Shown here one piece after another: positions 1 through 12,879 of a stretch of 64,000 bases of DNA. The notes under the pieces are model-generated. The model worked only from the letters and a program-made list of their open reading frames with translations. It had not been told where the DNA came from and searched no databases. Both the position numbers and the translations under genes were made by a program. The first letter of the stretch is position 1, and each line of letters begins with the position of its first letter. This DNA is from Ficedula albicollis (taxonomy: Eukaryota > Chordata > Aves > Passeriformes > Muscicapidae): positions 104,263,363-104,327,362 of the forward strand of contig NC_021673.1 of the NCBI RefSeq assembly GCF_000247815.1, written 5' to 3'.

Positions 1-1680
1 CCTCCTCCTTGCCGCTCACTCCCGAGCACTGATTTGTTTCAATAAATCGAGCCCAAATCCCCCGGTGGCAGCCGTCTCCTCCTTCTTCCCCTCCCGCTCC
101 CGGCTCAGCTTGATACTGCTCAAGTTGTGATGCAACCCAAAAAAACGATCCTTCTCCCCTCAATCCGAGGCAAAGGCGTGCTTTCCTGGCTGCCTTCGCC
201 TCCGCTTGCAAGCCCCCCTCTCAGCCCACCGGCGCCGCTAACCCCATCACTGCCCCGGCTCCAGCTCCGGCTCCAGCCGCCGCCTCCGCCCGGCTCCTGA
301 AATAGCCCCGCGGCTGCCGGGGCCGCTCCGGCTCGGCGCTGCCCGCCCGTGCGCAGGATCCGCCCCCTCTGTCAGCCAGCCAGGCTGCTCTCCTCCCGCC
401 CGGCAAACTACTTTCCTCGCACGCTTTATTATAGGGACGCCTCTGCCAGCCTCTTCCTATCAGAAAGCCTCATTTAGGGAGAAATGTTGATTTCCCAGTC
501 ATGACGCTATATAGCGTTGCCCGTTTTGGTTGTTTTGGTTTTTCTTCCCCCGAGCTAAGACTTCATGGAAACGCTCTCTCCAGGGACTGGCAGCAACAAA
601 ACAACAGCCACCGCATTATCTCCCTGCTCAAGGCAGATACAGGTTCACCTAGAGGCAGAGCCGCGTATCCGAGGATATCAGCAAGTTCCTGGCTCTGGCT
701 GAACTACAAAAGACACTGACCCGTCCTTTTGGAGCACGGGGCTATGAAATCGCAGCCCTTACATTTGCAAAGCACCCGGAGAGTAAATGAGAGGGAGGAG
801 AGGCTCAGGCGTGGGAAAGAGGCACAGCCTGAATGGGGAGAGCAGAGCAGCACCAGCCGGGATGTGTCCGATCCTTCCGGCGGGGCACAGCGGACCCTGG
901 AGCAGCCGCGGTGGCTGCCTTGTCTGTCAGACGAAAGTGGTAATTGCGTGCTTAGCTTCTGAATCCTTGGGAGGCTCGGATCATCCATGTCTGGACATCA
1001 GGGACTGCAGCACACTCGGGGGAGGACAGTCCCGGACGTTTTGGGGGGATGGGAGGGTGGGCAGCACCCTGCGGCGCTCCAGATGCCCCGCTCCGCTCAT
1101 CTGGGCTCAAGGCATTGCCCCGAAAGGCAAAAGCCCCAAGGTCTGCTGGAGCCCGAGGGCACCGGGCACCACGGGGCGAGTGGCCAAGGCGAGACCAGGC
1201 GGCTGGTTCTGGCAGTGCCAGGCCGGGCCGGGGCCAGGCCACGTTGCCCGGGGAGGAGACAGGGCCGCTCGGGCATTCCCGGTCCTTTCTCCGGTAAACG
1301 AGGGGAACACTGATTTATCCTGCGGAATAGCGCTGCCGCATGAGAATGCAACAGGTAGTCCTTACTTTGCAAAGCCTGCAAAGGTGGGAAAAAATTCAAA
1401 TCAGAGCTGTATTTACAGGTCTCCGGGAAGTGGGAGCAGCCCCACGACAGCGCCCCGGGCAGGCGGCGTGGGCAGCGCCAGCCGGGAGAGCGGGGATGGG
1501 CGGGATGTGGCGGGGCCGGGGGCGAGGGCGGCTCCAGCCCCCGGGGAAAGCGGAGGGGAAGGAGGTGGCCAGGTCCCTCCCCGTCCCCGGCTGAGGGACA
1601 GACCTCTCGACAGGGCGGTGTGGTCCTTCCGCGAGTGGGCAGGCGATGAAAACTGCTCCGGGGCGCCCAGCGGTGACGCC
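1..1680. promoter_or_regulatory. CpG-island-like block at the left edge
   Basis: GC-rich, CpG-dense sequence with Sp1-like CCGCCCCC and related boxes, starting outside the window and ending near 1680 where composition drops to the AT-rich background. It looks like the promoter of a gene lying mostly to the left. Remembered human order is RAB12 then MTCL1 on the same strand, so a minus-strand MTCL1 promoter is the best guess. Reading frames here (for example the 308-codon one from 787) show no recognisable domain and are best explained by few stop codons in GC-rich DNA. Confidence 0.5.
504..517. promoter_or_regulatory. Perfect palindrome ACGCTATATAGCGT containing a TATA core
   Basis: A 14-bp perfect inverted repeat in the left CpG block. 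The centre CTATATAG resembles a TATA box readable on both strands, and TGACG just before it resembles a CRE half-site. Function is unproven; it may be coincidence. Confidence 0.3.
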
Positions 1681-1700
1681 ATGCTGTGTTGGGTGGGTTT

Positions 1701-1832
1701 TTTTATCTCTTGAAAATTCCACTTTTGTTAGTGTTCTCTATTCTCCACCCGTTGTCCTCGCTGCCACTTTATCTCTTGAAAATTCCACTTTTGTTAGTGC
1801 TCTCTATTCTCCGCCCGTTGTCCTCGCTGCCA
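1701..1832. repeat. 66-bp tandem duplication at edge of CpG block
   Basis: Copies 1701-1766 and 1767-1832 with about three substitutions (GTGTTCTC against GTGCTCTC, CCACCCG against CCGCCCG). Confidence 0.93.
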
Positions 1833-4800
1833 GACGGCTGTTCCCCCATCCAAACGCGCCTTCCAGGTCACACGGCAAAGCACCTACAGTGGCAAAGATT
1901 GCACTGGCAATACTTGTACATACTGCCGGTATGTACATCTACTAGAGCTACTAGACTTTGTTGGGCCAAGTCCTTTAAAAATTACAGAAAACACTTTGAG
2001 GAGAGTCAAACACAACGAACCCACTTGCAGGTGTTAGTCCCCTTATTCTCCCTCAGTGTAAAACATTAGTAATTTACTTGTTAGGGTGAGACAATCAGTG
2101 TATAGAGGCAATATGAAGTGGCTCAATCGACCTAGAAAAATGGCTTATAAAATACAAACTATTGTTACATTTCTATCAGGCCATCGCATATTATCAGTGT
2201 TCCCTATGGAGTTGTTGTGCTCCTAGTTGTTTTCTTTAAATTTATTTTTTTTTTTTTTGGTCAGTACACTGCTGGGCAGTTTAGGCAATTCTCCTTTATG
2301 GAAATGTGAAAGAGATGGCAAGTACTGAATTTCATAATGAGAAATAGTAATTATTATGGAAATGCTAAATATTATAGGTTGCCCTACATGGGAGATACCA
2401 GAAAGGTTATTTTGCATAACTACATCACCACTCTCACATGGTTTTGGCTATAAATTCCAAGAATAGACGGGAATTCCAGCTTCACCTACTAGATTTGCAA
2501 AGCGTTTATGCCTGTGATGAAAGGGGAATTGCTCTGTGATAATTTATGAGTACCCTGTTTTGACTTTGCCCCATGAACAGAATGGTTCAATTCAAAAGGA
2601 AAATGAAAGGAAAAGTATGGCTCAAGATAAGCCACTTTTCTACAAACAATAGCTGAGGGACACTGCCAGGCTTCTTTGCACCGGAGGGGAAAAGAATTAG
2701 GGATGTGAAAAAAGTAGCACATTCACAAAAGGCTGGGAATTGTCTCGGAGAATTAATCTGAGACACTTAAGTGCCTGACAGAGCCCAGTTTCCTGTGGTT
2801 ACCTTGTAAATTTTACATTGCAAATACATTAGTAAATATATGGGTTTTCCTATCTTATCTTTTTCTCCCCCACTAAATGCTTTGTTTCAACTGCTAAATG
2901 CTTTACGTTTAAAATGTCTTTTGTATCGCTGTGCATCACTGACCACAAGCTCCTGCAGGCAGAGGAGTAAGACTGATCCTGACTTCTGAGGAGGTGCCCT
3001 TGACAAACAGAGACCCAGAATAACGAAAAGCCCATGACAAGGCAGGACCTCAGATCGGAAAGGAGACTGGAGAGCAGATACCTCTGTAAACTCTGTGTAT
3101 CTTTGTGTTCTGTGCACCATCTTCTCATTGACACATACAGTAATGTTCACTGTCCCGGGCAGCACCAGCTCAAGCAAGCACCTTAATAAAGTGCTTTACT
3201 CACATTAGTGCTCAAACGAAGTCGGGCTGTGGCACTGGAAACGTGCTGCAGTAGAACACATTAGAGGGAGACGAATGATCAGTCACACCAGGATCCCTTT
3301 ATGCTGTGCTGGCAGTGTAAGGCATTTAATAACAAAGAAATGCAGCCCCTGTAGCCCTCCCTGGGCATGTGCCTGGCTGGGTGCAGATGGCAGATTTGTG
3401 TGGTATGAGGCCAGCTGCAGGATTTTGGCTGTGTTCCTCTGTCCTCTGCTGTCATGCAATGCCTATTGGAGACCCCTATGAGAATGGTGTAAAGAGGCAT
3501 GGCATGAATCAGGATAAGACCCTAACATGAAAGCTAAGTACATACCAGAGAAATCTCCACTGGGCTAGGCAAATGCCTGGTAAGAATTACTGGTATCATA
3601 TCACTAATTTATTTATATCAAAACATTTTTTTTCCCTTTACTTAAAACTCATTATTGCTTCTTATAGGAACATGCAGCCACAGACTACAAAACCCTCCTA
3701 TTTCTCCTCTGTCTTTCTTTTTATTTGCTTGTAGTGTCCAATTGTTTTCTCTTATCGTAAATTAGTCATGCACTCCCTCCTGGTGGAATGGTTTCTTATA
3801 TGCTTGTGTAGCTCTTAACATAATAGGACATCTGGGTGTTGGTTGAATAATACAAATAATCAGACACAACACTTTTACAACATGCTTATTTTGGCAATGC
3901 TGATATCCTTTGTCTGATTAATGCTGACATTTGATAACTGAGCTGTATTTGCACAAATAATTATGAAAAGTAGACGCTAAGCCTGACTACTTAGATTAGC
4001 TATCACACATCTTACAAAGCATAAGACAGTTTTTGGCAGTGCAGGACTGCCTAAATTCTTTTCTTGGGCTGAGGCACGAGAGAGTTTACAATTACTTAGA
4101 GAAGATGTGAAGAGGCTCAATCTAAATGTAAATTTACCCCTCAGCCAACCCAGCTTACAGTAGCCTAAGTCTAAGCTGTTATTTTCTCCTATTGCAAATC
4201 CCTATTTGAGATCTTCTTCAATGACACCATAAGAGCAGCCAACTTATAATGGCCAGGCTCAGAGTTATGAGGGAGCACTGATGTTTACAGAGCTGAATCA
4301 AAATAGTAAATGAAGACACAAATGCATCCATACAGGCCATATGTATGGATAACCCAGCATAAACCTGGTTGAGTCTATCATTATTCCCCCTTTATATGTT
4401 GCAGATCATGACCTGTAATTTCTTTGTGGCCACATTGTGCTCTGTGATTATACCATCTCAGAGGAATCCTAATCAGGGCCAGCAGGTGTTACAGAGACAC
4501 GTTAACAACAGCAATGAGCTATCGCTTCAACAGAAAAATGTGTGACATTTTCAACTTCACAAATACACTTTTTTTTTTTATTTTTTTTTTTTCAAACTCT
4601 CCCTCAACTGCTCTCTCCCTGAGGGATTCAAAGCCCCGAAGACCTTTTTTAAAGCTTTATTCCTGGTCCTGGGAGTTGTATCTAGATTGTCACTTCTTGC
4701 CCTTTATTTGTACAAATCCTAGTTATTAAAGGTCTCAGTTCTTCACTGGAGCTTCTGTCCTACAGTAATAATATTACTAATTGCCATAACTCAATCAGGG

Positions 4801-5045
4801 AATGAAAATAATTGCATTACTAGCTCCTGTAAGGGACTGAGCATGAGATGTTAGGCACATTCATCCAAAACTGTGATCCCCCAAAACCCATTAGCCAACC
4901 CCACAGTCTCCTAACTCCATTGCTAAACTTAATTTCAGCCATAAAACTCCATGGATGACCAGAACTTTTTCCTTGTCCATGCCTGCTCATTTGGAACCAG
5001 CAATGGAGCCCCTGGGCATTGTGCAGTTCTCACCAATGCTTTCTA

Positions 5046-5373
5046 AAGGGATTTTTGGGGTCCACACAAATCACAGAGGCAATCAGCTTTGATGAGAGAA
5101 CAGCAGCACCTCACCTCTTACAGAAATGGTCACATGTCAGGGAGCAAGAAGTCTGACTTTGAAGCTTCCTCAGACTGCAGGGATTAAAGATTAACCCTTA
5201 AATACCACGAAGGGATTTTTGGGGTCCACACAAATCACAGAGGCAATCAGCTTTGATGAGAGAACAGCAGCACCTCACCTCTTACAGAAATGGTCACATG
5301 TCAGGGAGCAAGAAGTCTGACTTTGAAGCTTCCTCAGACTGCAGGGATTAAAGATTAACCCTTAAATACCACG
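5046..5373. repeat. 164-bp tandem duplication
   Basis: Copies 5046-5209 and 5210-5373, apparently identical. The next duplication, at 5373-5468, follows directly. Confidence 0.95.
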
Positions 5374-5468
5374 GGGCTGCTGGGGCTCGCTGACTGCTAT
5401 CAGTGATTCCTGCTGGTGCTGGGGCTGCTGGGGCTCGCTGACTGCTATCAGTAATTCCTGCTGGTGCT
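5373..5468. repeat. 48-bp tandem duplication
   Basis: Copies 5373-5420 and 5421-5468 with one substitution (CAGTGATTCC against CAGTAATTCC). GC-rich (GGGGCTGCTGGGGCTCGCTG) and directly followed by a TG microsatellite. Confidence 0.95.
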
Positions 5469-5473
5469 GAGCC

Positions 5474-5475
<2 letters not shown>

Positions 5476-5522
<47 letters not shown>
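5476..5522 (+). repeat. (TG)20 microsatellite followed by (GA)n
   Basis: Pure TG dinucleotide repeat from 5476 to 5515, then a short GA repeat to about 5522. Likely length-polymorphic. Confidence 0.97.
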
Positions 5523-5524
<2 letters not shown>

Positions 5525-8500
5525 AACCTCCTGGGATCGGGCTCAGGTTGGAAGCAAACGTGGCTCTTGCACCCTTGGTGGGGAGCAGCTTGTGCCTCCC
5601 TCTGCAAGCAGCAGAGGTTCCCAGAGGTTCTCATAGGTGAAGACTCCTCCAGCTCTGGGTTAGTCACTGCTACCCGGCCTGAAATCTACAACCCTGTTAC
5701 AGGTGGGTGTTCCCAAGTGTGCACTGCTCCTCATTCAATATCCAAGGAAATGTCAAAGAGCCAGAACGTAAAGTCCTCTATGTTCAGCACCACAAAGGCA
5801 GAGTTTTTCCAGTCTGGTGCCTGCGTGAGAGTCACAGAAGTTCATGCTGATGACTGACTCGGTCTGTTACCCACGGTCCCATCTCTGTAGAGTACATCCA
5901 ACTGTCATTTCCAGTGGGAAAATAACCTCCAAAATTATATATCATGTTATTACACCAAGGAGCATATACCCTGCTGTTGGAGTTATTGCCTCTTTTAGAA
6001 CTAAACAAAGTGTGGCTTCCAATATGAATAATTTTGTACTTTTTCTCTTCACAAACCACCTGTGATGTCAATAAACACCCACATGCACGCTTAAAAATTT
6101 ATCACCCATTTCTCATTCCAGGCAGAAGTGCTTGGGATCTGCCATTGTCTGCAGCACACCACCGTGTGCCACTCATTTTCCAGCTCCCTAACTTCCAAAG
6201 GATCACTTATGTTTGATGAGATGCAACAGGGAGGGACCAAATCAGTCAAGAATCATTGAGAATAAAGGGCTGTCTCTAATCATAGGCACCTGAAGAGGAA
6301 CAGCTCATTTTGGGTCTTCCTCCACAGCCAGTGTGGAACTGGCACAAAAAGGTAGCATTAATTTATCAGGTGTTCAATGAGGAAAAAGAAAGATGGGTCA
6401 TATACTTGTTACCTACTGAAGATGGATGCTTTCCACATTTTCTGGTTATTGAAATTGATATGCATTAGTGGATACACTGCTTGCAAGATACAGTTTGATA
6501 GAATCTCAACATCAGAAATATTTCACAGAATTATGAGACATTTTAAAAGCCAAAGAGCCAGACTAATAAGATGCCTGTTGGTTGGCAGTGTGATTAGTTT
6601 GGATATCCTGCAAGGAAAGTGTCACCTGACACTGAGCAACACATCAGTCTTAGAATATTACAAATTATCAATTTCTAATGGTACAGTTGGCTGAAGAAAG
6701 CTACAGAAAATATAATTCTGCATACACACATACCTCTGATAAGTAACCAATATCCCAATATAGCAAACATTCAGTAGGATCAACTTCCTAGATATATCTG
6801 TGCCAAATTTAGCAATTAGAGCCAGTATTTTTCCACAGTGCTTCATTCCCACTGTGTTATTTCCTCCTACTGTTAGCACCTCTGCAACAATTTTTTTTCT
6901 GACCATGACTAAGGAGGCTGTTCCCAGAAGAAGCTAACCCTCAAATTTTCATTCATTTGTACTTCAATTCCTCCTAAGATGCATGGGCAGACATGTATTT
7001 TTTGTTTTACCCCTTTTTCAGTAATTTCTACAAATCTACCTCCATTTTATCCCAAACCTTAGGACCTCTGGCTTTAGTGCCAGTTCCCTTCAAAGCTGTA
7101 GCCATTTATTGAAGACTGCTTTTTGAGACAGCTGCTCCTTAGGTTTTTTTCCTGCCCCTGAAAATCCCAAACAATTGCTTCTTACAAATACTCTGACTGT
7201 GATGGTTCAGGAGTTCCTTTGTCCTCAGTGCATCTGCTGTTCTGTTAGGCTTCAGAACAGCTGATTGACAAAGTCTGCTTCACAATTCCTGTGTTTCCAC
7301 ATGGGATTTCCTCTCCAACTCTCCCATCCAAATTTGGGGCATGTCATTGCTTTCCCATGAGACACACAAGCTCTCAGTTATGCAGCACCTTTGAGGCAAA
7401 CACACAGTTAGCACACTCCTGCAGTTTAGACTCAGCTGAGAAGGCTCTACAATGAGTTGAGGAATCAGTGATTTTTAAGGAAACAATGCAAACAGTGTTT
7501 AGGACCAAAATTAAAGGCTCAGAAGAAGCAGAGCCAATGAGCAGGAATGCATTATCCTGACATAAAGAGAAGCATAAAGCATGTAAGACTGATTTCCATT
7601 CACTGGAGGAATGTTTGGAAGACAGACCATTGATTGAGGAAAACATGAAAGAATACAATACCTATGATCTCAGCACAGCATAACTCACCAAGAATGGTAT
7701 TAGGGGTATGTTTGGGGTTCTATGTTCTTTCAGCATATAAGTAATTTGCTATAATTTTTGAATTTAAATAAATAAGCTAGCACCTCCTACTCAGAAGTCA
7801 AAGAAGCAGCTTGGCTTTCTTGTCTTGTAGGGCATTACAGTTTGTTTTTTATCAGTTGCAGAAAGGAGAATGGTGTTTCCCTTCACCTGTAACAGAAGGT
7901 TCAACAATAAAGATGTTCACTAAATCAGGGAGTTAATATTCACTGAAAAATGTTTTCAGAGCAGCAGACACTTGTAGCACATCCAAGAAGTGTCCTTAGC
8001 ACTGCATTATTAGATTTTCAAAAAAGGCTCAAAACTTTGACATGTTGTATCTTTAAAACACTTCAGGGGTTTTCTTTTTTGAGGCTAGATGAAAGCAGTT
8101 CTTTATATCATTTGGTATCAGGAATGCTGGTGTTTTGTAAAGAATAAGATACAATCTGATAACTAATTGATTTACTGCAATTCAGGTTGTAGAGTCGAGC
8201 CCTGAATAGTGTTGAAGTGTCTTGAGACAGAGCAGGATAAATAAGAAAGAAGAAAAGCTTTCTAGTTGCCTCATAAAAAAGCTTGGAGTCTGTACTCCAG
8301 TTTCTGAGGGAAGAAATATCTCTTTGTCAACTTCTTGCCTGGCAATGGAATTACAGCTTTGCTAATCTTTATTTAAAGCTGTGAGGTGACAGCATGGTGC
8401 TAGCACTGACCAGCCTTGTGATGTTAAATGTATTTAAATGCCTCACCTGTGCAACAATTAGTCCAATATTCATATGAAGATCTTTTTACATTAAAGAAAA

Positions 8501-10061
8501 GATAACCCAAAACCTCAGTTTATTGGATGTGTGTCTTGGTCTGGGAGTAATTACAAGTTCACACCGCTGTCCTTACACTGATGCTGCAACTTCCTAGATT
8601 AATTTTATCCTGCCCCTTGTTAAGAACAGGCACTTGTTGGATGGATGCCTCAGCAGTGGGTGTCCCAGGAATGTTGCTCACATCCCACAGCCCTCCAGCC
8701 CTGTTCTGAGAGGAGATGGGACCTGGGTTTGGTTTTTCCACCCTTTCTCCCATCTGTGCTGCTGTGGGCTGGCCCTCTGTCCCAAGGGCTTGTGATCTCC
8801 ATCCCCAGGGCTGGTGAGCCGTGTGCTTTGCTCACCTCTAGGTAGCTGGGCCAGGTGAATGGTCCAGGAGTGCAGGCTGGAGTGTGGGCTGGAGCCCTGC
8901 ACGTGCTGCCTCTGCTGTTTGTTTCCCTAAAGCTAAATCCACTGACTATGGCAGCACAGCTTGTGACTGCTTGGGTAAGACTAGATTAAGCCCAGAGGAA
9001 AAAAAAAAAGAGTAGGAAGCTATGCCTTCCAAAAGGGGATGTCAGCACAGAAGTGAAATCACAAACCAGCTGCTGCTCTGTGTGAGCGCAGGAGATGATG
9101 CAGCACTGGATGCAACATAGACATTAATTAAAAATAATAAAATTAAGCCATTGAGGCTTCCATAGAAAATCTAACAGTCTTCTAAACATCAAGAGCTTAT
9201 GAAGTGCACAATAAACCATTTAGTCCAAAATTTTCTCAAGAGTTTTGATAAAATCTGACTTTGGAGGTTCTTGACAATTCATCTTGTAATGAGCTAACAA
9301 TTTGCTGCAATGTGGAAAGTATATATGGATAACTGGAAAAAATGGAAAGCTATTAATCATTGAACTTGTCAAGGAATATCACAATACAATTGGCATTTTC
9401 AACCTGTTTATTAACAATTTAGAAAAGAAAGGGAAAATCTTCATTCACTAAATTTGCTCATAGAGAAATACTATTCTGGTGGCTGAAGACTGTGACAGAC
9501 TCTAGGAAAACCTTAATGAAATTACATAATGGACAATTTTGTGGTAAACTAAATTTAGACCCATGCAAGACTGGGAAATAGAGATGAGCAAATAATTCTT
9601 TCTAAAATGCATTTAGTATATATAGCTTTTGCATGTGTTTGAGAAATGCTGAAGACATTTATGTGAATATGATAAAGAGAGGTTTCTGAAAGTTTAGAAT
9701 TAGCTGTATTGAGTGATATGAAAAAGAAATGTACACTAGAGTGGAAAACGTGACAGTAGGACACAGAACAAGGACAAGCTTTTCTTCACAGTTTTGTATG
9801 AGAGAGAGGAGTTTTAAAATATAAGCAAAAACACATACTCTGCATCATAGCTTATCAGCAATAAGAAGAACTAAGTTAACAAATAGAGAATGAAGTTTAG
9901 AATAACAACTGGAGTAAATACAGAATGGGGGAGAAAAACTGTACTTTGAAGGAAAATTATAGAAGGTCAAGAGAGAAGCTCAGGGAGTTTGTAGACCCAA
10001 AATGATCAGTTGGTCATTACAGGAACATCTTTACTGTTTTCTATTTATTAGGACAATTAAG

Positions 10062-10105
10062 AAATATTTCAGTAGTTAAAAACAAATATTTCAGTAGTTA
10101 GAAAC
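10062..10105. repeat. 22-bp tandem duplication
   Basis: AAATATTTCAGTAGTTA occurs at 10062 and again at 10084; the second copy differs by one base before it decays. Confidence 0.8.
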
Positions 10106-10317
10106 ATAACTTTAGTTTGCTTTGAAAAGGATTTACCCTGTGGGTTAAAAGTAAGAAATGTGTTGGTCAACATTATCTGAAGCCCCAACCAGTGGGCATT
10201 GTAGCTGTATGTGCTGAGAACAACTCAGAGGTGAGAAGTGGATTAACCTTTCATCATTTTATGAAGATCTGTGCTGAGCCTGTTTTGGCACACCTTACAG
10301 ATAACTAGCATCAGATC

Positions 10318-10459
10318 ATAAATTACATTGCACACCCAGAAATCTGTAAGTCTATCATCACACAGCAAAATGGAAAATCTTGGGGGAAATAAATTACATT
10401 GCACACCCAGAAATCTGTAAATCTATCATCACACAGCAAAATGGAAAATCTGGGGGGAA
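10318..10459. repeat. 71-bp tandem duplication
   Basis: Copies 10318-10388 and 10389-10459, with differences GTAAGTCTA against GTAAATCTA and a base in the final G run. Confidence 0.93.
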
Positions 10460-12879
10460 GGAGTCAAAATATGGATGAGGAGAAAAAGAAAAGCAAGGTT
10501 ACAGATAAAATTACCTTCCAACAATTAATAAAATACTCCTAGGTCTAAGACATATTTCCTGTTACAGTATATTTAGAAAACTGGTGAAGTTTTGGAACCC
10601 CAGTGCAGCCTGACAATGACTTGCACCTCCCTCTCCTCCACTTGTCACACACCCTTTCCAAGTGGATGAAGAATAGGAAGGGTAGGGAGAAGGAAGGGAC
10701 TGGTGGAGGCTCCATGAGACTGTGGCTGTGTACAACACCTGCTGGCTGTGCCTCCCTCTAACAAATCCACCCCACACATCACAGACCTTTCTTGCAGGAG
10801 GATGTCCCTCTGCTTTCTGTGCTCAGTGGTGCAGAAGCCTCTCACCTCTCTGAGGGTGAGCAGCTTTCCCCCAAGGAGTCTCAGCATAACGTGGCAATTC
10901 ATGAGGAACACGACAATTTCAACAACGAGTTTATGTTTGTGCCACCTCTCATTTTTAATTCATGAACACATTAATTTTGTATCATTTGCATCATAACTAG
11001 AGCCTTTCCTGCAAAGGAACACTCATTCATTATTTTGATATTTTTTCTCTGCTATTCTGCTTTACTCTTAGTCACCTTCTCTACATGAATCAATATTACT
11101 TCTCCCAAAAAACAGGCATGTGGGATTTATTCAGGCAAAGTGCTGATATTAAAACAGGGACAATTCCCTGTAGCAATAAACAGTGAACAATAATGTAAAA
11201 CATTATGGTATGGCAGCCATCACCTGAACGAAGAATACACACCTGACTCATCCTTTTTGCTGTCTGTCAACAGCAATACATTTGGATGTGCCACTGCCTC
11301 TCTATGTCACACAATGGGTTGCCTTCTTATTTCTTTTGGACTATTGTACTAAAAATCTGTTTTCTCCACATTGCAGAGATGTTTCTATCTGTTTTTATAA
11401 AACTCCTGTTCTTCACTGAAGGCCAAGAAGGATTTGTAATATCTATTACATCCGCAACTGTTGCTGATTATTTTTATCACATTTTGTAACTTTAAAGCTC
11501 CCTTTAGTTGCTTTAATTTTGGGCTCTGTACACCATCCTTTTCCCATTCAAGACAGGAGTTCATTATCTCAGGAGGCAAAGGCATGTACTATTTTAACAG
11601 ACCCCTGAAGAGATGAAGAAGTTATGAATGGATCCTATAGTCTAGATGAATACCTATTGTGCTGATGTGACTGTAGGAAACACAAAAAGAAGATAAAAAG
11701 GGAGGTTCACTTTCGGCATTTAGATTCTCTTCTTTTACTACTCTTTCCCTGAAGCATGTCCCTGCCTTAGTTTATCTCTATCTCCTGCTTTCTCATCTGA
11801 CTCCTGCTCATTCAGAGTATTAAAATCCCCTTTGTCCTTTGGGCCACGTTACACCTCTCTTCAAATCCTTGTTGCCTGCAGCATAATTTTTAAGGTCTTA
11901 TCCTCCCATCTTCATGGGGCTACCCATGCCTCATGCTTTTTACCAAGCATAAAATATAACCAGGGTAAGAAAGACGCCAGAGGCTTGCAGAGTTTGAAAC
12001 CATTATGTTTAAGTCTGGCAGTAGGTCAAGGCAGAGATGCTGCTGCAGAGCTGCATTTTGGTGTTTTTTATGCCTCATCTGTAGTTGAGGTGAGCTGTGT
12101 AAACTACTTGTTGAAACCTTTGTGTGATTGAAAATCACACAATGATTAGTGCCAGTAAATATACCATCGAAAAGAGAACAGGGAAGGAGAGGGAAAAAGA
12201 TAACAGCTGCTCAGTGAACTTACTACCTCACTGTGGGATGAAAGAAGTGACCAGGAAAACCTAGTCATGGCTATTTGGCAGTGCTTTCCTGCCTCACCTC
12301 CTCAAGAGCAAGTAACATCCATTCACTGCAGAAACAGCAGTCACAGCCTTTCATGATGGATACAAAATATGGCTTCAATTTATCTTTTTTTTCCTCCGCA
12401 AAATGATCAAGAATATATCCCAATTAATATGCATATTTGAAATTTTACATTGCATTAAATGAAGAATACAACCCAAGCAAATCTATCAAGTATAAGGTTA
12501 AGAACTGAAATCTATATTGTTAACTCAAGGCTACCACACAGTAAAGGGCAAAGCCTTTTAAAGAATACCATACAATACATTACAGATCTAAGCTTTTCAA
12601 AGCAGGATATGCAGGATTAGGGCTACATTTTAATCCAAACATGATAAAAGAGAAAAACCAAATAGGCAAAACAGGACTACTTTACAGTGTTACATAAGAA
12701 CTCACACAGGAAAGTAATTCAAGCCCTGATTCTGTTTTGCAGTGGTACTAGGATGAAAAACAATATTTAAAAACATGAATTCTGATTTTTTTTTAATTTT
12801 TCCTTATCTGATCTAATACTATAAATATCAAAATACTTTAATCCAAACTGTATGGCTACTGCCATCACAGCGGAGAGCT

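Noticed and set aside
787..1713. 308-codon plus-strand open frame in the left CpG block
   Set aside because: GC-rich DNA has few stop codons; composition is arbitrary, there is no domain, and several other frames are also open here.
5046..5468. CRISPR-like or minisatellite array
   Set aside because: Only two copies of each unit, with no spacers and different unit lengths; this is eukaryotic DNA.
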